Below, one piece after another: positions 53,248 to 62,314 of a stretch of 64,000 nt of DNA; position 1 is the first letter of the stretch, and each line of letters begins with the position of its first letter. Source of the DNA: Oscillospiraceae bacterium (GTDB taxonomy: Bacteria > Bacillota > Clostridia > Oscillospirales > SIG627); the NCBI GenBank assembly GCA_034925865.1, contig JAYFRN010000006.1, positions 198,236 to 262,235 of the forward strand. The letters are read 5' to 3'. The translations under genes and the position numbers were made by a program. The notes beneath the pieces are model-generated. The model saw nothing but the letters and a program-made list of their open reading frames with translations. It did not search any database and had not been told where the DNA came from.

Positions 53248-55541
53248 TTCTGTTCAGCTGCCTGTTCCTTTTCGGTATATTTACAGCCCTTTGAGCTGCA
53301 CGAAAGCTTGTCGCCACCCTTTTTCTTCACAAGAATAGCGCCGCAGAGGGGACATTTTTTATCAGTCGGCATGTCCCATACGGAAAAATCGCACTGGGGA
53401 TAATTATCGCAGCCATAAAAGACGCGCTTTCCGCTTCTTTTCTGCACGAGCTTCCCGCCGCATTTCGGGCACGCAATCCCGGTGTCTTTAGCAAGCTGCT
53501 TTGTATAACGGCATTTGGGATAGTTTTCACACGCATAGAATTCTCCGAATCTGCCCTTTCTGAGAAAAATCTGTCCTCCGCACAGAGGACATGTCATCCC
53601 CTCGACCGGCTTGGGCTGTTCCTTTTTAACCGGATCTCCGTTTTTATCGAGCGTTACCACATAGCGACACTTAGGGTAATTCGGACACGCGGCAAATTTA
53701 CCGTATCTGCTCTGCTTGAGAATCATCTGTGCTCCGCAATTTTCGCAGAAAATATCGAGCGGCTTATTCTCCAGCACGATATCGTCTTTTGCGATTGACT
53801 TGTCCGCGTTTTCGAGCAACGCCGCAAAGCCCTTGTAAAAGTCGTCTATGATCTTTTTAAAGTTTTCTTTTCCGTCGGCTATATTGTCCAATTCGTCTTC
53901 CATCGTAGCGGTGAACTTATAGTCGACTATGGGTGCGAAATGCTCCACCATCAGCTCTGTTGTTATTTCTCCCAAAGAGGTGGGCACAAGCGTTTTTCCC
54001 TTGCGTTCAATGTATCCGCGCGTAATAATCGTCGTAAGCGTAGGCGTGTATGTGCTTGGACGTCCGATTCCTTTTTCCTCGAGAGCTTTTATCAGCGTCG
54101 CTTCAGAATATCTGAGCGGCGGCTGAGTGAAGTTCTGGCGCGGCGTGAGCTCGGAAAGTGAGAGAGTGTCGCCCTCATGCATTGCCGGAAGGCGCGTGTT
54201 TTTAACGTCCTCGGCTTCGGAGTCGTCGGGAGCGTCGTCCTTTGTTTCTTCATAGAGAGCAAGGAAGCCCTTGAATCTGACGGTTTCCCCGGAGGCCTTG
54301 AATATAAGCGCCTCTCCGGAACGGGTCGTTGCCGCGATATCGGCGGAAACCGCGTCGATTATGGCGGACGCCATCTGGCTCGCGACGAATCTGTCCCATA
54401 TCAGCTTGTAAAGCTTATACTGATCCGGTGAAAGATTGGCCTTAAGGTCTTCCGGAATATAGTTGACATCCACGGGGCGGATCGCCTCGTGCGCGTCCTG
54501 AGCATGTCCTTTTGATTTATAAACTCGAGGAGTCTCCGGATAAAACATTTCGCCGAATTTATCGGTTATAAAAGCTTTCGCCGCGTCGCGGGCTTCGTCA
54601 GAAATACGCATTGAGTCGGTTCTCATATAAGTAATAAGGCCGTGCTCTCCTGATTTTCCGACGGAAATACCTTCATACAGCTCCTGAGCCGTTTTCATCG
54701 TTCGCTGGGAAGTGAATCCGAGCTTTTTATATGCCTCCTGCTGTAAAAGAGATGTCGTGAAGGGAGGCGCGGGATTTCTCTGCTTTACGTTATTTCTGAT
54801 CGCGGACACTCTGTAAGCCGCGCTTTCCAGCTTTTTTATCACCTCGTCGGTCGCCGCGCCGTCGGTGAGATGAAGCCGCTCGGACGTGTTTCCATAAAAA
54901 CGGGCTTTTACATTCTTTTTGCCCAGGGTCTCAAAAATGGCGTCAATCGTCCAGAATTCCTCGTTTTTAAACGCGCGGATTTCCTTTTCGCGTTCCACGA
55001 CGAGTCTTGTCGCGACAGTCTGTACGCGCCCTGCGGAAAGCCCGTTTTTGACCTTGCTCCAAAGAAATGGGCTGAGCTTATAGCCGACGATTCTGTCGAG
55101 AATCCGCCTTGCCTGCTGCGAATTGACAAGGTCCATGTCAATCTCGCGCGGCTTGGTTATCGCGCTTCTGACTGCGGATTTAGTTATTTCGTTGAAGGTG
55201 ACGCGTTTCGCTTTCTTCTCGTCAAGGCCAAGCACTTTCGCCAGATGCCAGGATATTGCCTCTCCCTCGCGGTCAGGGTCGGTCGCGAGATATACGATCC
55301 CGGCATTTTTTGCTTCTTTTTTAAGCGCGTTTATCAGCTCTCCCTTTCCGCGAATATTTATATATTTAGGTTCATATCCGTTTTCAATATTAATTCCGAG
55401 AGTACTCTTCGGCAGGTCGCGCACATGTCCTTTTGAAGCGACGACTTTGAAATTGCCTCCGAGATATCCTTTTATTGTGGTCGCTTTTGCCGGAGACTCG
55501 ACTATCACGAGGCTCGCGGCCTTTGATTGATTATCTTTCAC
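53244..55541 (-). CDS. topA: DNA topoisomerase I (type IA)
   Basis: 765 residues with a GTG start at 55541. TOPRIM domain at the N-terminus (LVIVESPAKATTIKGYL, DPDREGEAISWHL), the catalytic Tyr in GLITYMRTDS (about residue 307), and four C-terminal zinc modules (CENCGAQM..., CPLCGGQIF..., CPKCGGKL..., CPLCGAIL...). The last module is shortened to C-x2-C...C-x4-C. It relaxes negative supercoils. The order dprA-topA-plsX is on one strand with little space. Confidence 0.97.
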   Translation of the reverse strand: MKDNQSKAASLVIVESPAKATTIKGYLGGNFKVVASKGHVRDLPKSTLGINIENGYEPKYINIRGKGELINALKKEAKNAGIVYLATDPDREGEAISWHLAKVLGLDEKKAKRVTFNEITKSAVRSAITKPREIDMDLVNSQQARRILDRIVGYKLSPFLWSKVKNGLSAGRVQTVATRLVVEREKEIRAFKNEEFWTIDAIFETLGKKNVKARFYGNTSERLHLTDGAATDEVIKKLESAAYRVSAIRNNVKQRNPAPPFTTSLLQQEAYKKLGFTSQRTMKTAQELYEGISVGKSGEHGLITYMRTDSMRISDEARDAAKAFITDKFGEMFYPETPRVYKSKGHAQDAHEAIRPVDVNYIPEDLKANLSPDQYKLYKLIWDRFVASQMASAIIDAVSADIAATTRSGEALIFKASGETVRFKGFLALYEETKDDAPDDSEAEDVKNTRLPAMHEGDTLSLSELTPRQNFTQPPLRYSEATLIKALEEKGIGRPSTYTPTLTTIITRGYIERKGKTLVPTSLGEITTELMVEHFAPIVDYKFTATMEDELDNIADGKENFKKIIDDFYKGFAALLENADKSIAKDDIVLENKPLDIFCENCGAQMILKQSRYGKFAACPNYPKCRYVVTLDKNGDPVKKEQPKPVEGMTCPLCGGQIFLRKGRFGEFYACENYPKCRYTKQLAKDTGIACPKCGGKLVQKRSGKRVFYGCDNYPQCDFSVWDMPTDKKCPLCGAILVKKKGGDKLSCSSKGCKYTEKEQAAEQK

Positions 55542-55588
55542 GCGTTTTTCGGTATGACCGATGCCTTTCTAAAAAAATTATATTGAAG

Positions 55589-56860
55589 CTATTCAGCCTT
55601 GAGACCGATCCTGTTTCCGGGATATCTGGTCACAAAGCCCTTGATTTCCAATGAAGTTGCGAGCGAAAGCACCTTTTTTACGGTGCGTATATCCGTGACA
55701 AGCGTGTCGATGGGCACAGGATCATAGCTCAGCGCGAGTACGAACGCTCGTTCTTCATCGTCGAGCGCAAGAAGCGACGGGCGCGGATCCGGCTTTTGTT
55801 TTTCAACCCGCTCCTGCGGTATGCTCTCTTCCGCGGCCGCTTCGCTTTCGTCCTCGGATGAGGCCGGTGCGGTGAATTTAGGCGGAATGATTGCGGAACG
55901 TCCCGCTGATCTGCGTCTCATTCCTCCGAAACCGGCGCCGTCTGCGCCGTCTGTTTTTATATTCTTAGGCGGATCAAGCTTGTCGGCATAATCCGTCCTG
56001 AGAGTTTCCAGTATGTCCTCGGCACAGGTAGCGGGCTTCGCACCGGCCTTAAGAATAATATTACATCCCGCGCCTGCGGTATCCAAAATGTCACGCGGAA
56101 CGGCAAACAGCGGCTTGTGCTGTTTAAGAGCATATTCGGCGGTGATCAGCGCTCCGCTTTTCTGCGCCGCCTCCGTTATAAGCACGGCGGACGAAAGCGC
56201 GCTGATGACACGGTTACGTATCGGGAAATTCATTCCGCTCGGCGGAGTGCCGGGCGCGAACTCCGTCATCACAAGCCCTTTTTCGCACACTTCCGCGATA
56301 AGCTCACGGTTTTGCGGAGGATAAGGCGTGTCAATGCCGCAGCCAAGTATACCGATTGTCTTTTTACCCGCATACAGAGCCGCTTTATGAGCCAAAGCGT
56401 CAACTCCGAGAGCCAGCCCGCTTATGATGACTGCTCCTGCCCGTGCAGAATCGTATGCTATGCGCTTGGTTATGCGTATGCCTCGCTCTGTGACCTTTCT
56501 GGTGCCGACGATCGCCAGGCAGGGAGTGTTGTCTATGTCGATGAAATTGCCGAGATAATACATAAGAATAGGGCGATTCGGCAAAAGCCGAAGCCGTTCC
56601 GGATAAAACATATCCTTGAGAGAAACGATCCCGACTTTGTTTTTATCGCAGTATTCGAGAATACGGTCGGCGAATTTAAGGCTTTTGTTCAGATAAAGGC
56701 TCATACAGCCGGCCCAATCGACAGGCGCGGATTTCAACTCCGGCTCACCGGCTTGATAAACCGCCTCAGGCGAACCGAAGTATTTCAACAACGTATTGGG
56801 CGTAACGCGGGCTGCTCCCGATACTGTCGAAAGCCAGACCCAGTAGATCAGCTCGTTCAT
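55589..56860 (-). CDS. dprA: DNA processing protein DprA
   Basis: 423 residues from the ATG at 56860 (AAAGGG about 10 nt upstream). An N-terminal SAM-like helical part (about 1-70), the Rossmann-like core with GTRKVTERGIRITKRIA (about residues 120-136), SGLALGVDALAHKAAL and GCGIDTPYPPQN, a long low-complexity linker with many Ala/Ser/Glu (about 305-365), and a C-terminal winged helix (about 370-423). It loads RecA on incoming single-stranded DNA in natural competence. Confidence 0.95.
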   Translation of the reverse strand: MNELIYWVWLSTVSGAARVTPNTLLKYFGSPEAVYQAGEPELKSAPVDWAGCMSLYLNKSLKFADRILEYCDKNKVGIVSLKDMFYPERLRLLPNRPILMYYLGNFIDIDNTPCLAIVGTRKVTERGIRITKRIAYDSARAGAVIISGLALGVDALAHKAALYAGKKTIGILGCGIDTPYPPQNRELIAEVCEKGLVMTEFAPGTPPSGMNFPIRNRVISALSSAVLITEAAQKSGALITAEYALKQHKPLFAVPRDILDTAGAGCNIILKAGAKPATCAEDILETLRTDYADKLDPPKNIKTDGADGAGFGGMRRRSAGRSAIIPPKFTAPASSEDESEAAAEESIPQERVEKQKPDPRPSLLALDDEERAFVLALSYDPVPIDTLVTDIRTVKKVLSLATSLEIKGFVTRYPGNRIGLKAE

Positions 56861-57020
56861 GTCAAAATGCCCTTTCGCATAAATCAAATTTTTAAGGGAA
56901 GAACGCGGTTTAAAAGCTTTTTTTGGTATTTATAAATCAAGCCGCTGTTCTATAATCAAATAAATGAAGTAACGGAATAATCCCATCACAATATTTCATT
57001 CCATCATAATATAAATTGAG

Positions 57021-57053
57021 TTTCTTGCCGGGCTTCTTTTCAAAGAAGCCGCG
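57021..57053 (-). repeat. R3 hairpin repeat, copy 2
   Basis: GGCTTCTTTTCAAAGAAGCC preceded by TTTCTTGCCG. On the minus strand it lies 6 bp after the stop of the methyltransferase gene at 57060. Confidence 0.75.
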
Positions 57054-57059
57054 TTCCCG

Positions 57060-57890
57060 TTATTTTCTCATTTCGTACATAAACACCGCGGCGGCCGTGG
57101 CGGCGTTTAAAGATTCTATGCCTTTGATCGGAATTATAACCGATAAATCCGCGAGCGCCTTCGCCTCCGACGAAAGCCCGTTTCCTTCGTTTCCGATTAT
57201 AACGCATGCGTTTTCCATATCAGGCTCATTATGTGAAAGCGTTACCGAGTTTTTATCCAGAACCGCCGCATAAACGGAGCAGCCCAGCGAACGGACAAAG
57301 CCAACGCCCTGCGCAATATCGTCCGCCTCGTATATCGGCAGCGAAAAAGCCGCGCCCATCGCGCCCCTTAATGTTTTCGAGGAAAACGGGTCGCATGTTC
57401 CGCATAATACCGCGCCGTCCAGTCCGAAGGCTACGGCGCTTCGCAGCATGGAGCCGAGATTGCCGGGATCCTGAATTTTTTCAAGTATTATAAAATTGCC
57501 TCCGCGAACGGTTTGGGGCATAAATACTTGCGGAAAAGGTCCGCTTCCGCATGAAAATCTGTTTTTGACGGAATCATATGAAAAAGCGCAAAATATTCCT
57601 TCAGGACTCTTTTCATCTGAAAGCTTTTCATATACCGAGTCGGGAACCGTAAAAACCGATTCCGCCGGAAGCCTGTCAAGCATATCCGTAAGCCTTGTGT
57701 CGTTTGCGGCTTTATCGGCAACTACAGCATATTTGGGAAAGAGACCGTTTGATAGAGCCTCGTAAAAAAGAGTCTTTCCCTCCGCGCAGAACAGCCTAAG
57801 CTCATCGCGTTCGCGGCGGCGATCCAATCCGGACAGCATTTTTATAAGCGGATTCTGTCTCGCGGTAATCCTTGAGTATTCATTTTTCAT
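57060..57890 (-). CDS. SpoU/TrmH-family RNA 2'-O-methyltransferase (RlmB-like)
   Basis: 276 residues. A small N-terminal substrate-binding domain (about 1-105) and the SPOUT knot domain with ILEKIQDPGNLGSMLRSAVAFG (about residues 134-155), GAMGAAFSLPI, VIIGNEGNGLSSEA (about 231-244) and the last motif VIIPIKGIESLNAATAAAVF. It methylates rRNA or tRNA ribose; the exact site is unknown. It is divergent from the Na/Pi transporter gene. Confidence 0.92.
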   Translation of the reverse strand: MKNEYSRITARQNPLIKMLSGLDRRRERDELRLFCAEGKTLFYEALSNGLFPKYAVVADKAANDTRLTDMLDRLPAESVFTVPDSVYEKLSDEKSPEGIFCAFSYDSVKNRFSCGSGPFPQVFMPQTVRGGNFIILEKIQDPGNLGSMLRSAVAFGLDGAVLCGTCDPFSSKTLRGAMGAAFSLPIYEADDIAQGVGFVRSLGCSVYAAVLDKNSVTLSHNEPDMENACVIIGNEGNGLSSEAKALADLSVIIPIKGIESLNAATAAAVFMYEMRK

Positions 57891-57990
57891 TGATTTTCTC
57901 CGTTTTTTGCGTCATTTATCCGCCGGATGCCTGTACATTATTATATAATAGTATGAATCCGAGTATTAATCAAGAGGGGAAACGTCATTT

Positions 57991-58046
57991 TTTACATCGA
58001 TTTTACACATACACCGTACTGATTTTACTTTCCCAGGTTAAAGTAT
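57991..58046 (+). promoter_or_regulatory. Candidate PhoP-box promoter of the Na/Pi transporter
   Basis: TTTACA at 57991 and TTTACA at 58002 are 11 bp apart, with a weaker TTTACT at 58023; the -10 box could be AAGTAT (58041-58046). Spaced TT(A/T)ACA repeats are the known Gram-positive PhoP binding pattern. It is only a candidate, since no PhoP/PhoR gene is in view. Confidence 0.4.
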
Positions 58047-58107
58047 AGACGTAAAGTTATGATTGTATGTAAAGAATGTACAAAAAACAAGACGTGAAAG
58101 GAAAGCA

Positions 58108-59859
58108 ATGAATCTCTTTAATGTATTGAGCCTGATTTGCGGGCTCGCGTTTTTCCTTTTCGGGATGCAGATGATGGGAACCGCGCTTGAAAAAACCGAA
58201 GGCGGCCGTCTGGAGAAAATTCTCGAAAAACTGACCTCGTCGCCGATCAAGGGCGTGTTTATCGGTATGCTTGTAACCGCGGTGATACAAAGCTCCTCCG
58301 CCACCACCGTGATGGTCGTCGGTTTTGTAAACTCCGGCATCATGAAGCTGTCGCAGTCGGTCGGAGTCATTATGGGCGCCAATATCGGTACGACAGTGAC
58401 CGCATGGATATTAAGCCTTGCCGGAATCGAATCCGATAATTTTTTCATAAAGCTGTTCAAGCCCGAAAGCTTTACGCCCCTTTTTGCGATTATCGGCGTA
58501 TTTCTTATCATGTTTGTCAAGAAGGGTAAAAAACACGATATCGGGTCGATTTTAATCGGATTTGCGGTGCTGATGAACGGAATGTCGATGATGTCTTCCG
58601 CCGTAAAGCCGCTTGCTAACGTTCCTGAATTTGCTCAAGTACTGCTGATGTTCTCGAATCCCGTGCTGGGAGTCATTGCCGGAGCCGTACTTACCGCGAT
58701 AATCCAGTCATCCTCCGCTTCTGTTGGAATTTTACAGGCGCTGACAGTCACAGGCAGCGTCACATACGGCAGCGCGATACCCATAATAATGGGACAGAAC
58801 ATAGGGACCTGCGCCACCGCGCTTATTTCCTGCGTCGGCGCGACAAAAAACGCTAAACGCGCCGCCATGGTGCATCTCTATTTCAACCTTATCGGGACTT
58901 TAATTTTCCTGTGCGGCTTTTACGCGCTTAACGCAATTTTTAAATTTTCCTTTATAAACAGCGCACTCAACGCCGCCGATATCGCCATAATACACAGCGC
59001 GTTCAATATCGGTTCGACCATTATCCTGTTTCCGTTCTCGAAAAAGCTCGCGAAGCTTGCCACTGTTACGGTCCGCGATTCTAAAACCGAAGAGCATGTC
59101 GTCGTGCTTGACGAGCGTCTTTTAAAAACCCCCTCTGTCGCAATCGATCAATGCAAAAACGCCACAGTGCGTATGAGCGCAACGGTCAGGGAAACGCTGT
59201 TCGGCGCGCTTTCCCTTATATCGAAATTCGATCAGAAGGAAGCCGACCGGCTTATGTTAGCCGAGGAAGATATAGATAAATACGAAGATATCCTCGGCTC
59301 ATACCTTGTGAAAATTTCCGCCGCTCAGCTGTCCGATTATGACAGCCGTGAAATATCGAAGCTTCTTCACTGCATAGGCGACTTTGAGCGCATCGGCGAC
59401 CACGCCGTAAACATAATCGAGGTCGCTCAGGAAATGCACGACAAGAACGTCACCTTCTCCGCCGAGGCAATGAACGAGCTCAACGTGCTTGTTTCCGCGG
59501 TTAAAGAAATCATTGAGCTAACAACAGGCTCCTTTGAAAGAGAAGATGCCAAATCAGCCGGAAAGGTCGAGCCGCTGGAGCAGGTCGTCGATCTGCTCAG
59601 AGATGAATTGAAATCCCGCCACATTGCAAGGCTCCGCGACGGAAACTGCACGATTGAACTGGGCTTTATGTTTGCGGATCTTCTCTCCAATTGCGAACGC
59701 GTATCGGATCATTGCTCTAATATCGCCGTGTGTACAATTCAACTGCATGAAGACAGCTTTGATACACATGATTACCTGAATACCCTTAAAAAAGAACCTG
59801 ACGGTGCATTTGCCCGCGAATATGAGTCCTATAAGGATAAATTCAGGCTTCCGGCATAA
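58108..59859 (+). CDS. Na/Pi cotransporter family protein with a PhoU-like tail
   Basis: 583 residues from the ATG at 58108 (GAAAGGAAAG upstream; the earlier ATG at 58063 has no ribosome site). Two NaPi-II type repeats with the twin VIQSSSATTVMVVG (about residues 56-69) and AIIQSSSASVGIL (about 195-207) motifs, plus about nine membrane helices. The C-terminal half (about 335-550) is a PhoU-like helical domain with IGDFERIGDHAVNI and NCERVSDHCSNIAV metal-binding repeats. It probably imports phosphate with Na+. Confidence 0.93.
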   Translation: MNLFNVLSLICGLAFFLFGMQMMGTALEKTEGGRLEKILEKLTSSPIKGVFIGMLVTAVIQSSSATTVMVVGFVNSGIMKLSQSVGVIMGANIGTTVTAWILSLAGIESDNFFIKLFKPESFTPLFAIIGVFLIMFVKKGKKHDIGSILIGFAVLMNGMSMMSSAVKPLANVPEFAQVLLMFSNPVLGVIAGAVLTAIIQSSSASVGILQALTVTGSVTYGSAIPIIMGQNIGTCATALISCVGATKNAKRAAMVHLYFNLIGTLIFLCGFYALNAIFKFSFINSALNAADIAIIHSAFNIGSTIILFPFSKKLAKLATVTVRDSKTEEHVVVLDERLLKTPSVAIDQCKNATVRMSATVRETLFGALSLISKFDQKEADRLMLAEEDIDKYEDILGSYLVKISAAQLSDYDSREISKLLHCIGDFERIGDHAVNIIEVAQEMHDKNVTFSAEAMNELNVLVSAVKEIIELTTGSFEREDAKSAGKVEPLEQVVDLLRDELKSRHIARLRDGNCTIELGFMFADLLSNCERVSDHCSNIAVCTIQLHEDSFDTHDYLNTLKKEPDGAFAREYESYKDKFRLPA

Positions 59860-59874
59860 ATCAAATAAAAAATA

Positions 59875-59907
59875 CGCGGCTTCTTTTCAAAGAAGCCTGG
59901 CAAGAAA
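59875..59907 (+). repeat. R3 hairpin repeat, copy 3
   Basis: CGCGGCTTCTTTTCAAAGAA then GCCTGGCAAGAAAC. It stands 15 bp after the transporter stop, in the same direction relative to the gene as the other two copies. Confidence 0.75.
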
Positions 59908-59920
59908 CAAAATTCAATAT

Positions 59921-60024
59921 TATTAACTCGGTAATCAAATAATTGACACTATAAGAAAGAAAATGTTCTGGTATATGGGCTTTTCTTTCTTATAAAACAA
60001 GGATTATATAATTGCCATTTTAAT
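59921..60024 (+). repeat. R1 nested-palindrome repeat, copy F
   Basis: TATTAACTCGGTAATCAAAT on the left, an inner hairpin AAGAAAGAAAA / TTTTCTTTCTT around TGTTCTGGTATATGGGC, and a right end of ATTGCCATTTTAAT. The inner arms have changed together (AAGAAAG / CTTTCTT instead of AAGAGAG / CTCTCTT), keeping the pairing. Confidence 0.8.
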
Positions 60025-60031
60025 AAAACAA

Positions 60032-60056
60032 GAGAGGCGATGATCGGTCGCCTCTC
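60032..60056. terminator. Intrinsic terminator between convergent genes
   Basis: GAGAGGCGA pairs with TCGCCTCTC around a 7-nt loop, with ATTTATTTATTATTTT on the plus strand and TTGTTTTATT on the minus strand. Confidence 0.85.
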
Positions 60057-60094
60057 ATTTATTTATTATTTTACAATTTAATAATGATTCTGCT

Positions 60095-61861
60095 TTACAT
60101 TCTGTAGTAAAGCACATACATCCCCGATCTGTCCGCGGCATATCGGCTTTTTTTCATAACTTCTATCGAAAAATCAAGGTCAAGCCGCTCGTGCAGCTCT
60201 GTTATATGATGCTTGCGGCAGAGATGTTCGAACATGTCGATCATTTCGTCACGTCCCGGCGCGCCCAACTCCATTCTCGTAAGGCGCACATAAAGAATTG
60301 AGAGCCATTCCTTTTCAACGCGCAAAAACACTTTTTCGTTTTCCGCCGCCGATTTTGCCATATCAAAGCATAATTGCGCCTTTTCAATCATGTCGCTTTC
60401 AAGCCATCCGGCGTTCGGACAGTCGCGGATGCGCATGTCGAAAGGTTTCACCGCGTTTTGCATCAGATCAAGATATTCACGTATATACGGAGCCGATTTT
60501 CCGAAGTATCCATTAAGAAACTCGTCTGTCAGCGCATAAATATCCTCATACGGATTTATCATAAGCCTTGCCTGCAGATATGCCTGGAGCGGAGCCATAG
60601 AGCCTCCGCCGCCCTGTGAAAAATTGCCTTCCTCAAATAGGCCCCTGACCCCGGTTTCGTAAAACAGCCTTATATTCTGCGCCAGCCCGTCGAGATTCGG
60701 GAACGGCATAAGATAATGTGAAAAATTTGTGCAGTAATCCCATATATAAAGATGCTTGCATTTCTCGGACCATCCCTTAAGATCATTGACAAACCGCGCC
60801 TCAGTCGAGCAGGGATCCGCCTTTATGTAGTATTCAAGCGGCTTTGACAGCGCGCATTCTATATTACATAACCGAATTATTACGTTTTTATGCGCACATA
60901 ATGTTTTTGGCGGCTTGCGTGTATATTGATACGCAAAGGTGTGAAGATATATGTCCGGATATTCGGCCGCGATGCGCTCCGCGAGTTTATTTGTGAACGC
61001 GATGACGTTTGCGGAGGGGCTTCCTTCTTTTTCGTCAAGTGTGCGGCATTTTTCACAGCGGCAATATCTTTGATTATCGTTCTGCGCGACGGAAAAAATC
61101 CTGCATGAAGGATTATCTTTTATCCATTTCTTTACGCGTTCAACCGATATTTCCAAAACGTCGGGGTTTGATAGACAAAGCTGCCCATTCTTAATGCGTT
61201 TACCGTCAATTTCGGAGAAATACTCGGGATGCGATCCGAAATATTCGTCTGGCGGAACGAGATCAAGCATGGCGTGATGAAAGTTATAAAACCGCTCCAT
61301 GCCTCCCTGTTTCGGGCTTATATCGGCTTTTCCTGAATTTATTCTGTTGTGGGACGCGAAATATCCGTCGAACGCGCCGCGCCAGTAAACGTCGCGGCAT
61401 TCGAACGCCGGAATAACCGTAATGGAATCACAGGCTTCGCCGTTTTCGTTTTTAATTTCAATGTCAACGGTGTCTGAGCGGGGTATCCTTATCTCATCCG
61501 CCGCGAACCATCTGATTCCGAGGAATCTTTCGAGAAATTCGTATACACCGTAAAGCGTTCCGCGCGAGGTGTCCCCGCGAATGAGTATATCCTCGCCTTC
61601 GGTCTTTATTTCGCATCCCTCCGCGCCGAGAGAAAGAAAACCTGCCGGTCTGTCATGTATGCCTCCGCGCGCGCCGCGCCCGACGAATATTTCAGGTCCG
61701 CGTCTGTCGCAGAGGTCAGAATGGTAGGGTACTATCGCATCTGTAGCGAGGTATATGTATTTCTCCAGCTCCTCCGCGGCGTATTTTGTAACCTCGTCGG
61801 CGTCACGGGATACGACGATGAAGTATTTTGAATGCTTTCCGGAGCATAACGTCATTTTCAT
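60095..61861 (-). CDS. DUF4838-type carbohydrate-active protein (GH20/GH67-like fold)
   Basis: 588 residues without a signal peptide. An N-terminal alpha-glucuronidase/hexosaminidase-like domain (about 10-115; AAEELEKYIYLAT, GTLYGVYEFLERFLGIRWFA, which is typical of GH67 and GH20 N-domains) is followed by a TIM-barrel-like part (about 150-480) of the DUF4838 family (SVAQNDNQRYCRCEKCRTLDE, LYIWDYCTNFSHYLMPFPN). The enzymatic activity is unknown, and a cytoplasmic location is implied by the missing signal. It stands alone with no sugar transporter nearby. Confidence 0.8.
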   Translation of the reverse strand: MKMTLCSGKHSKYFIVVSRDADEVTKYAAEELEKYIYLATDAIVPYHSDLCDRRGPEIFVGRGARGGIHDRPAGFLSLGAEGCEIKTEGEDILIRGDTSRGTLYGVYEFLERFLGIRWFAADEIRIPRSDTVDIEIKNENGEACDSITVIPAFECRDVYWRGAFDGYFASHNRINSGKADISPKQGGMERFYNFHHAMLDLVPPDEYFGSHPEYFSEIDGKRIKNGQLCLSNPDVLEISVERVKKWIKDNPSCRIFSVAQNDNQRYCRCEKCRTLDEKEGSPSANVIAFTNKLAERIAAEYPDIYLHTFAYQYTRKPPKTLCAHKNVIIRLCNIECALSKPLEYYIKADPCSTEARFVNDLKGWSEKCKHLYIWDYCTNFSHYLMPFPNLDGLAQNIRLFYETGVRGLFEEGNFSQGGGGSMAPLQAYLQARLMINPYEDIYALTDEFLNGYFGKSAPYIREYLDLMQNAVKPFDMRIRDCPNAGWLESDMIEKAQLCFDMAKSAAENEKVFLRVEKEWLSILYVRLTRMELGAPGRDEMIDMFEHLCRKHHITELHERLDLDFSIEVMKKSRYAADRSGMYVLYYRM

Positions 61862-61891
61862 TGCGTTATTGCCTTTCTATATTTGATAGGG

Positions 61892-61950
61892 ACGCGCTCA
61901 AGGCTCCTTTGGGAAAAGGCTCCTTGAAAATCCCCTAAAACTCATTTGGG
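61892..61950 (-). repeat. R2 repeat copy abutting the broken transposase
   Basis: CAAGGCTCCTTTGGGAAAAG with GCTCCTTG forms the hairpin; AATCCCCTAAAACTCATTTGGG is the R2 core in reverse. It overlaps the stop codon of the transposase reading frame (61942-61944). Confidence 0.65.
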
Positions 61951-62133
61951 ATTAATATAAAAACAATCCTCAGCCCATTTCAACGGATTTGTGTCGATGT
62001 ATTGCCATATTTTTTGGTATTCCTGTTTACTGCGGATGATATGGTCATGGTAAGATCGTTTAAACAACGAAAATCCAATTTCTTTTGAAATTAATGTTTT
62101 GAATGATTTTATCAATTGTGGTATGGATTGTTT

Positions 62134-62161
62134 TGTAGGGGACGATGCCCACATCGTCCCG
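62134..62161. repeat. R4 palindrome, first copy
   Basis: TGTAGGGGACGATGCCCACA with TCGTCCCG. The inner GGGACGATG and CATCGTCCC arms form a hairpin. It lies within the transposase coding region. Confidence 0.85.
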
Positions 62162-62286
62162 TTTTCTGACAAACAAATAAATATTATCATATGTATATGA
62201 TTTGTCATTATCACATATTTGTCAATACCGGTAATTCTATTTATGTATTTTTCTGTGATTATGCCATATTCGGATAATTGAATATT

Positions 62287-62314
62287 CGGGACGATGTGGG
62301 CATCGTCCCCTACA
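62287..62314. repeat. R4 palindrome, second copy, inverted
   Basis: An exact 28-bp reverse complement of the copy at 62134, 125 bp away. It holds the stop that breaks the transposase. Confidence 0.85.
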
